The position numbers were made by a program, and so were the translations under genes. Shown one piece after another: positions 56,010 to 64,000 of a stretch of DNA of 64,000 nucleotides. The notes beneath the pieces were generated by a model that was given only the letters and a program-made list of their open reading frames with translations, did no database searches and was not told the DNA's origin. The stretch comes from Zantedeschia hybrid cultivar. Its lineage: Eukaryota; Streptophyta; Magnoliopsida; Alismatales; Araceae. How positions within the stretch are numbered: the first letter of the stretch is position 1; each line of letters starts with the position of its first letter. Location of the stretch: positions 33,323,734 to 33,387,733 of the forward strand of contig JARZZO010000014.1 in assembly GCA_030544215.1 (NCBI GenBank). The letters are read 5' to 3'.

Positions 56010-57672
56010 TGTTGGGTTCGTTGTAACCCCAGGAAATCACAGAAGCGGAAGAACATAAAATAAAATGATTTCCCAAATTGATTCAGGCTCTGATTGCTGC
56101 AACAAAAACGATCTTAAATAAATCACACGAGATTTATCACCTTGCACAGTACACGTTGTCCTGTGAAAATCGATGCCATACTCCTCGAAGCTTTGAGCCG
56201 CACAAACGTCTGGCCTCTAAAGCTTAATCCACACCAACCCGCGCAGCGACGGAGCTCTTCTTCTCTAAAACCTGCACAAACCCTCTTGCCTCAAGAACCT
56301 GGGAAGAGTCCAACTCTTCCTTTTCCACTTGACGGCCAGCCTTTTGAATAGATTGATTTCTTAGGTTACGGGTTTGGAGAATAAGTGGGTTCTATATAGG
56401 AATGTTAAGGCGGCAGCTTGAACCGCCTAGTTTAACCAAACCCATCTTTAACTGCCGCACTTAAAGTAAACCCCATGATATATTATATATCAATCTATTA
56501 TTATTAGCTTATTTATCAAACAAGCCTAATAATACATATATTATATATATGCCCTTTATATTATTGCATATATACTTTTAAGCCATTTATAAATTCTTTT
56601 CCTAAAAGAATTTAATGCTTTAGTATATTTTTCCATACAATAATATTCCGTTCTGCAAGAGTTATTTGTGTGTGATCCTCTAGGCCCATTATTACTCTGG
56701 TTTAAAGATCCATTGACTTCTAATCTAATTAGAAGTAAATTAAACCGGATATTCCCAATAATCGTTAAATTTGTTCCAGACCTTTTTGATCACGTTGGGT
56801 CAAGCAAATTCGCATGATCCCAGAGGATGCCGGGTTTATCTATACCCTGTCTGGCACCTGTAAGTCATCAATTACTGTATCTTTATAATCTCTCACTCAT
56901 TCTATGAGTCCGATTCAATCGTGTGGTATGGTTATGCCAAACCACTAGTGATCGTGTCGTCTGACCATGACCTTCATAATAATTTCACGTTCGTTCCAAA
57001 CGAACCGATACCACCCTGGTCAGGGATTTAGTGAAGCATCCATGTCATGACTGATTAACTGTTTGTGATATACCTGACAGTGAGCGATCCCCTCTTGACC
57101 ATTAACGGTCTTCGCATGTATCTCGATGTGGCTAATAATTCAGTGTTTCATGACTTATGGTTAAAGTCACTTAACCAAACATTAAACCACACCAATCTTC
57201 ATGTAAGACCACATTAATGTCTCAGGTCAAAGGATCAACGATACTACTGAGACAGATGGATCTTTAGTTGGCATTAGGTATAATTAACCATATGAAGATC
57301 CATCAGCAGATCAGTTCAATGAACATCCTTCCAGGATGAACACCCACACATATGTGCTGGTGCTCCGCACCTATGACCGTGAGATTGGTCATCTACACAT
57401 CATGTGTGCTGATTTACAAGTAATCAATGTCCCAGAATGATTACTCTCTAATCAGGAACAGTTTAAGGTATGCATCCATGTATAGTCAAACTCACATTCG
57501 AGATCCCATCTCGAAATTGACCTAACAACCACATATCCTAGGGACAACGCAAAGCAATCCATAGATTACAAGTTTACGCTCTAAATACCATTTAAATATA
57601 TTGAACAGAGTGTACAACACATTGGGCCTACACGACCCATGATTGGTCTGTAGGACACCCAAAAAACTAACA
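56010..57672 (-). repeat. 3' LTR of C2
   Basis: 1663 bp. On the minus strand it starts TGTTAGTTTTTTGGG and ends CCCAACA. Its first 350 bases in window order match 63650-64000. Confidence 0.92.
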
Positions 57673-57683
57673 ATCTCCCACTT
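57673..57683 (-). other. polypurine tract of C2
   Basis: Minus strand aagtgggagat, identical to that of C1. Confidence 0.85.
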
Positions 57684-57686
57684 GTA

Positions 57687-58415
57687 CTACAGCCAATTGC
57701 TCATAGTCTTAAGGCCCATCTTTTCTCGATGACGCTCAAACACAATCTGTGACAAAGGCTTAGTCAATGGATCTGCAATATTGTCTTCTGATGGTACACG
57801 CTCTACCATCACATCTCTCATCGCAGCAATCTCCCGAATCAGGTGGAAGCGCCTTAGAATATGCTTCGACCTTTGGTGAGACCGAGGTTCCTTTGCCTGT
57901 GCGATGGCCCCATTATTATCATATAATAATGGGATGGGATCTGATATGCTGGGAACTATGTCAAGTTCCGAGATGAATTTCTTCATCCAGACTACTTCCT
58001 TGGCAGCTTCAACCGCAGCTATATACTCTGCCTTTGTCGTTGAATCTGCAGTCGTTTCTTGCTTGGAACTCTTCCAACTGACTGCCCCTCCATTTAACAT
58101 GAATACAAATCCAGACATGGATTTGCTATCATCTGAATCTGACTGGAAACTAGAGTCTGTATATGCTCTCAATTGCAAGTCCTCTTCTCCTCCATACAAT
58201 AAGAAAAGATTTTTTGTTCTTCTTAAGTACTTAAGGATGCATTTCACTGCTTTCCAGTGCTCTTCGCCTGGATCATTTTGATATCTGCTGGTAATGTTCA
58301 AAGCATTGGCCACATCAGGGTGAGTATATAGCATGGCATACATGATCGACCCTATTGCCGAGGCATAGGGTACCTGACTCATGTGCTCTACTTCCTCAGG
58401 TGTTCTAGGGGCCAT
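57687..58415 (-). pseudogene. C2 RT end and RNase H
   Basis: Minus-strand frame with MSQVPYASAIGSIMYAMLYT, HWKAVKCILKYLRRTKNLFL, then RNase H: AYTDSSFQSDSDDSKSMSG, TTKAEYIAAVEAAKEVVWM, LLYDNNGAIAQAK. It ends near the polypurine tract as expected. Upstream, 58416-58613 is the RT thumb in broken frames. Confidence 0.88.
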
Positions 58416-58613
58416 GCCTTTAGATAGGTAAATTCAATGTCTCATAGGGATGAGACCTCTTTTGGAATTTTCCATCTGGAATCTCCTGAGTATAGTATCT
58501 ATGTACATGGATTGGGACATTCCCAGCATCCTTTTTGATCTATCACGATAGATTCTTATGCCCAGCACATAGGATGCTTCTCCCAAATCCTTCATAGAGA
58601 ATGCCTTGGACAA

Positions 58614-59207
58614 TCAAGACTTTGTTGATGTCAGCATCCTTACATCATTCCCAATGAGTAAGATGTCATCAACATAGAGGACTAAGAAGGTTACTGAGCT
58701 CCCACTGACCTTCTTGTAAACACAAGGTTCGTCTTCATTTCGAATGAAGTCAAAAGATTTGATAACCTCATCAAATCTTAAATTCCAACTTCGAGACGTC
58801 TGCTTCAATCCATAAATGGATTTCTGAAGCTTGCATACCTTATTGAGATGCTGCTTAGATGTTAATCCATCAGGTTGTACCATGTACACCTCTTCTGACA
58901 GGTTTCCATTAAGGAAAGCTGTCTTCACATCCATCTGCCAGATCTCATAATCTAGGTATGCTGCAATGGCAAGGAGGATTTTAATTGACTTTATCATTGC
59001 TACAGGTGAAAAAGTTTCGTCATAGTCAATTCTTTGTTTTTGACGATATCCCTTTGCCACTAGTCGAGCTTTATAAGTGTCGATTTGTCCATATGCTCTG
59101 ATCTTCCTTTTGAAGATCCATTTGCAGCCAATAAGGACCTTCCTTTCAGGTATGTCAACCGAGTTCCAAACTTGATTGGTATACATGGATTGGATTTCTG
59201 AATCCAT
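58614..59207 (-). pseudogene. C2 reverse transcriptase core
   Basis: WNSVDIPERKVLIGCKWIFK, LVAKGYRQKQRIDYDETFSP, QMDVKTAFLNGNLSEEVYM, SIYGLKQTSRSWNLRFDE and the catalytic LVLYVDDILLIGND are all present. The true coding region extends upstream in another frame. It stops at 58614-58616 after a frameshift. Confidence 0.88.
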
Positions 59208-59330
59208 AGCTTCCTTCCATTTTTCGGAGTCAGAATTATGAATTGCCTCCTGATAGGATTGAGGATCATCATCCTCATTTATCCGTACCTTAGACGAACT
59301 GTCAGAGCTATGTCCAACATATCTCTCAGG

Positions 59331-59828
59331 TTATCTAGGTACCCTACTAGATCTTCGCAATATCTGTGTTTCATTTTGAGCATTTTTCGTAGGTGGTGTC
59401 TCATCTAATGAGACTGTGTCCCCAGTTTGTGGTTGATGGACCTCGTCCAGTTCTATCTGGCTCCCACTGTTTTTCTGGAGGAGATATTCCTTCTCTAGGA
59501 ATACAACTTTCTTGGCCACTAAGACCCTTTACCTAGAAGGGTGACAGAAATAATATCCAAATGTCTCTTTTGGATATCCCACAAACCTACACTTGTCTGT
59601 TCTTGACTCTAGCTTATCTGCGTCATTCCTCTTCACATGGGCAGGACACCCCCAAACTTTAATATGATTAAAGTTTGGTATCCTTCCCTTCCATATCTCA
59701 TATGGTGTGGTAGGAACTGACTTACTTGAAACCCTATTTAACAAGTAGGCTGCAGTCTCTAAAGCGTACGCCCATAGAGATAATGGTAATTCTGCAAAGG
59801 ACATCATAGAACGGACCATGTCTAACAA
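59331..59828 (-). pseudogene. C2 integrase C-terminal part
   Basis: Two open pieces, 59828-59529 (LDMVRSMMSFAELPLSLWAY, then RVSSKSVPTTPYEIWKGRIP and CPAHVKRNDADKLESRTDKC) and 59519-59331 (linker to RT). A stop separates them. The catalytic E block (NGVSERRNRT) lies just upstream, at about 59830-59860. Confidence 0.8.
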
Positions 59829-60029
59829 GGTCCTATTTCTCCTTTCAGATACACCATTATGCTGTGGTGTATATGGTGGGGTCCACTGAGAAATTATTCC
59901 ATTGTCCTTTAGGTAAGAAGTGCATTCGATACTTCAGTATTTACCTCCTCGATCCGATCGAAGAGTTTTAATACTTTTACCAGTCTGCTTCTCTACTTCA
60001 TTCTTATATTCCCTAAACTTTTCAAAAGC

Positions 60030-60482
60030 TTATGATTTATATCTCCGTAAATACACATAGGCATACCTAGAGAAGTCATCAATAAAAGAAATGAAATAGA
60101 GATATCCTCCTTTAGCTTCTATTGACATGGGTCCACATACATCCGTGTGTATGAGTTCCAAAAGCTCAACAACCCTTTCACCATGTCCACTAAAAGGAGC
60201 TTTGGTCATCTTCCCCATGAGACACGAGTCACAAGTATCAAATGATTTGAATTCGAATGAATTCAAGTATCCATTTGAACATAGGTGAGAAATCATCTTC
60301 TCTCCTATATGACCAAGTCTGCAATGCCAAAGATATGCAGGATTCACTTCTTTTGTCTTATCACTGGAAACCTGCATTACATCATTACATGTATCCAATA
60401 CATATAACCCATTGAACAAATAACCATTAGCTATAATCAAACCATTATTGATAATAGAGCACCCAGTGCTAGTTATCGTCAA
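60030..60482 (-). pseudogene. C2 GAG-pre-integrase and integrase core start
   Basis: AYLWHCRLGHIGEKMISHL, CDSCLMGKMTKAPFSGHGER, then LIHTDVCGPMSIEAKGG with the first catalytic aspartate intact, and FIDDFSRYAYVYL. Frame lost at 60030. Confidence 0.84.
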
Positions 60483-60551
60483 AGAGTAACCAACATTGTT
60501 TAAGCAGGAAATAAATACAATGTTTCTGATAATTTCTGGAACAAAATAACA

Positions 60552-60860
60552 CTATGTTAACTCCATAATTATCCTAGAAGGTAAACTAAGATGAGCAGTC
60601 CCCACAGCTCTAGCAGCAACTATAGCTCCATTGCCCATCCTTAGTTGGATCTCTCTTTTGTCAAGTCTTCTTTTATTTGTCAGTACCTGCAAAGAATTGC
60701 AGATATGAGATGCGCATCCAGTATCCAATACCCATGATGTGGATCTCATAAGAGACAAATTTAAGTCAATGACAAAAATACCTTCATTTAGAATTGCCTT
60801 GCAATTCCTTTTCCAGTGACCTGTCTGTCCACACCGAAAACATTTGCTGTCTTTTTCATC
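60552..60860 (-). pseudogene. C2 zinc knuckle and protease
   Basis: Zinc knuckle CFRCGQTGHWKRNC at about 60800-60845, then protease STSWVLDTGCASHICNSLQV. The two fall in the same general reading with a break between. The open stretch is 60758-60552. Confidence 0.8.
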
Positions 60861-60893
60861 CTTCTTGCCCTTGCCCTTGCCTGCCTTGGTGAT

Positions 60894-61592
60894 CTAATTA
60901 TCTTTAGTCGGTTTCTTTCCCTTCTTGTTATTGGGTGTCTGGGTGACCTTCCTTTTCTTGTTGGTCTGACCAACAATCATTACAGATGATGGTTTCTCCT
61001 TCTGCATGGTCCCTTTAGCACTCTTTAACATGTTTAGGAGTTCTGGTAGAGAAACCTCAATCCTATTCATATTAAAGTTCATGATGAAGGGAGAAAAGGA
61101 TTCAGGCAATGACTGGAGAATGAGATCAATGCTAAGTTCAAGATCCAACTTGAATCCTAGCCCACTGAGTCTCTCTATCCACTCCATCATTTTCAGTACA
61201 TGAGCTTGTACTGAAGCACCCTCAGACATCCTAGTCCTGAAAAGTTTCTTTGAGACCTCATACCTCTCTATCCTACCCTGCTCACCAAAGAGCTGGCGTA
61301 GTTGGAGAAGTATAGCTCTACAATCTGTCTTTTCAAATTGCCTCTGTAGCTCGGGAGTCATAGAGGCCAGTATATAACACTGTGCAAGGGAAAAATCTTC
61401 CGACCATTTTGCATAATTTAATTGATCACCCTCCTCGGCATCAGCGAGAGGCTCAAGTTGAATCGTGTCTAAAACGTACACAATCTTTTCGGCTGTTAAG
61501 ACTATTCACAGATTACATAGCCAGTCTTGAAAATTAGGTCCAATCAATTTGTTCGCATCCAAGATGCTTCGGAGGGGATTCGACAACAACAT
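60894..61592 (-). pseudogene. C2 gag
   Basis: The probable ATG at 61592 begins MLLSNPLRSILDANKLIG, matching the C1 gag start. A TGA near 61500 interrupts it. From 61481 it is open: FGEQGRIERYEVSKKLF, FSPFIMNFNMNRIEVSLPEL, and a Lys-rich tail before the zinc knuckle. Same family as C1 gag but well diverged. Confidence 0.84.
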
Positions 61593-61771
61593 GATGATCT
61601 GAATAAAAAAATAAAAGACAATATTTTAGCATGCATTCAAGGTTCTAACTTTAGATATGGTTTTCTATCTTAGTTAGCTCCACTATTTTGCGTCGAACTA
61701 TATGATCCTCAATCACATAGAACGGGAGATCACGACGATCATCCTAGTGGGTCGAAATCCCAACAGAACTA

Positions 61772-62075
61772 GGATGCAACCTTGTGGAAAGCACAACAAA
61801 TCACATCCCATTCCTTGGGCAGTCAACAGTACTTGCATCCAATGCAATATCCGACTTTCGGCCCCTGAGCAGTCATCCCCTTGTAGAAAACACAACAAAG
61901 GATACTCCCAGTTAGATCGCACCACCATTACTACACAGCAATGAGTTCGTGACCCGACCCTTGTGGAAAGCACAACAAGGCCAAGTTCAGTCCCTCATCC
62001 CATTGAAGCAAGGCTTTAGGGCTGAGATCCTGCCACCAAATCATGAACCTTGTGGAAAGCACAACAAATCCATGA
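61772..62075 (-). repeat. C2 leader: four hairpins with a common loop
   Basis: Stems in window coordinates: 61772-61781/61799-61808, 61874-61880/61898-61904, 61952-61959/61979-61986 (loop slightly longer) and 62041-62049/62067-62075. The loop on the minus strand is tgttgtgctttccacaa, 17 bases, with an inner ttgtg/cacaa pair. Copy 2 has tacaa, which still pairs through G-U. Stem sequences differ between copies. Many pairs are G-U on the minus strand but would be C-A on the plus strand, so only element-sense RNA folds this way. Confidence 0.82.
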
Positions 62076-63635
62076 AATAATGACATTCAGTCACCCTATA
62101 ATGGTGGAGGGCCATGACGTCTTCTAAAACCACGTTTACAGATCTAATATTTAATAAAGAGGGTATTTTACTTTTATCTTGGTCTCACCTTAAGTGGTAG
62201 AATAAATATATTCGTGCTATATATTTACTGTACCTAATAATTACTCAAAATAAATGCATCCCACGCAAATAAATAAGCCTGGGTGATCATGGACTCTAAG
62301 TAAAGCTATGTAGATATTCAGCCTACTTCCCAAGCAGCAGGATCATCCTCGCAGTTCATCCTCTGTGCCTTCAAGCCCCATCCGCATCATTAATTACTAT
62401 AATTACACGGCTCGCAGGCCGAAAAAAGAATTACATGCCAAATAATTTCCAGCATCCCTTAAGGCGAGTACATTCATCGGAGGAAGATAGAATTACATTG
62501 AAAATTAAATAGAGAAAGAAGGGAGGCTCATAGGCTGAAAACGAACTGAGCTAAGTCCATGATTACCCACCATTCCAAACACAATCATATCAATCACAGA
62601 AGGGTTATTTTGAAAATAATCCTTATATATGGATTGAAATCATGAGTTGTGCATACGAGAAAATTTTGGTCATGTTTAATTTTGAAAAACTTATCGTTAC
62701 ATTCAAAATTAATCTAACAGAGACCAAAATAATTAAGGCATCACAGTAACATCTATTCACATAACCATTCCATATGTATAACCGGATACACATATGAATT
62801 TAAAAATTAAATTCAATCAATCAAGATAATTAAGACAATCATAAAATTTAAATTCAAATTAATCATCTAATGATCAAATACAATTTAATTAAATGATCGT
62901 CTTCAATTATCTTTCATTAAAATTTGTAATTTATTCATTTTAAAATTATCCAATAATTTTATAAATTAAAATTTTGATTTTTAATGATAATCCTCTCAAA
63001 ATTTGAATTTAACAATTATCTAATAATTAAAAATTTGAAAGTTTGAATTTATACGTAAACTTCAATTAAACTCAAAATTTACATGATAATTATCAGATTA
63101 ATCAATAATAAATTTAATTAATCATTTCTGATTATTATTTTAATTTTTGAGATAAAATTTTAATTTTATGGACCAGTGCAGTGCGCAGTGCGGGTTGGAG
63201 CAGTGCGCCTAACAGTGGAAAAGATCGGGCAACAATTAATTTTAAATAATTTTTAAAATTAACCTGACGACAAGGCCAAGTGCCTTCCACCAAGTTGAAG
63301 GCCATATGGCTGGACGGCCATGTGTGGCCTTTTATTTATTTTAATTTTTTTTTTCGAAAAATTTCCAGAAGAAAAAAAAATCCGCAAACTCGACGGCCAC
63401 TCCAAGTGCCATTTACGTTCAGGACGGTCACTCCAAGTGCCGTTTACATGGCCATGGATGGTGGCCCAGCCTGCCGTCCACAACCTGATTGCGGTCCAAC
63501 CAGCCGTCCAAACTCCCACTGTCTCTGAAAAATAAAATTTTCGGAGCCCAAAAATTAAAATAAAATTGAAGAACTTGAACATAATGTTGCAGCATAGATC
63601 GTTGATCCTAGTTGTATTAACAGAAGCCTAAACTT
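62076..63635. other. C2 leader, remainder
   Basis: Very AT-rich, especially 62700-63170. A T-run/A-run lies at 63340-63381. 63385-63500 has the repeated ggccactccaagtgcc-type stretch. No gene. Confidence 0.5.
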
Positions 63636-63648
63636 GGCTCTGATACCA
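63636..63648 (-). other. primer-binding site of C2 (initiator Met tRNA)
   Basis: Minus strand tggtatcagagcc, one base from the 5' LTR end, identical to C1. Confidence 0.92.
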
Positions 63649-63649
63649 C

Positions 63650-64000
63650 TGTTGGGTTCGGTTGTAACCCCGGGAAATAACAGAAGCGGAAGAACATAAA
63701 ATAAAATGATTTCCCAAATTGATTCGGGCTCTGATTGCTGCAACAAAAACGATCTTAAATAAATCACACGAGATTTATCACCTTGCATAGTACACGTTGT
63801 CCTGTGAAAATCGATGCCATACTCCTCGAAGCTTTGAGCCGCACAAACGTCCGGCCTCTAAAGCTTAATCCACATCAACCCGCGTAGCGACGGAGCTCTT
63901 CTTCTCCAAAACCTGCACAAACCCTCTTGCCTCAAGAACCTGGGAAGAGTCCAACTCTTCCTTTTCCACTTGACGGCCAGCCTTTTGAATAGATTGATTT
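63650..64000 (-). repeat. 5' LTR of C2, partial
   Basis: Matches 56010-56360 with a few substitutions. The rest lies beyond the window. Confidence 0.92.

Larger units (their letters stand above)
56010..64000 (-). mobile_element. Ty1/copia LTR retrotransposon C2, minus strand, cut by window end
   Basis: Reads right to left: 5' LTR (from 63650, runs off the window), primer site, leader, gag, zinc knuckle, protease, integrase, RT, RNase H, polypurine tract, 3' LTR (56010-57672). LTR ends TGTTAG and CCCAACA, primer site and polypurine tract match C1, so the two families are related, but the LTR bodies differ. The left flank is acaaa (56005-56009); the right flank is outside the window. The polyprotein is more decayed than that of C1. 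Confidence 0.92.

Overview
The window is plant nuclear DNA, from a flowering plant with a repeat-rich genome. I cannot name the species. It holds no ordinary host gene. Nearly everything readable is a long terminal repeat (LTR) retrotransposon, a solo LTR, or a small inverted-repeat element. This rests on the RT, RNase H and integrase motifs, TG..CA LTR ends, 5-bp target-site duplications (TSDs), initiator-Met tRNA primer sites, and spliced genes carrying plant-type domains.

Layout. (1) 113-14615: Ty3/gypsy element A of the Tat/Retand type (TSD acatg). Its gag is split by solo LTR S1 at 1213-3923 (TSD tatgg). After integrase it carries eleven 71-bp tandem repeats and an intact three-exon gene on the opposite strand. 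(2) 14621-17407: AT-rich DNA with one MITE-like element nested in another of the same family. (3) 17408-18714: a solo LTR of the element B family. (4) 20909-49910: Tat/Ogre-like gypsy element B (TSD atacc), 29 kb, with a decayed gag-PR-RT-RH-IN and two decayed spliced antisense genes. Copia element C1 (33126-42463, TSD gaaga) sits inside the last exon of one of them. (5) 50335-52442: solo LTR S2, same family as S1 (TSD ataga). (6) 52448-56009: repeat-rich non-coding DNA. (7) 56010 to the window end: minus-strand Copia element C2, running off the right edge.

All four sense-strand polyproteins are broken by stops and frameshifts, and several catalytic residues are lost. The one intact long gene is the antisense gene of element A, about 778 codons after removal of two introns whose splice phases match.

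Two patterns stand out beyond routine annotation. First, a 34-bp dyad module occurs about 46 times in the non-coding parts of gypsy element B and of solo LTRs S1 and S2. Its two 12-base arms are conserved, and the spacer sequence varies but is always ten bases long. Second, the leaders of both Copia elements carry four hairpins in which the loop is conserved and the stems change together. The loop differs between C1 and C2, and the G-U pairs suit only each element's sense RNA.
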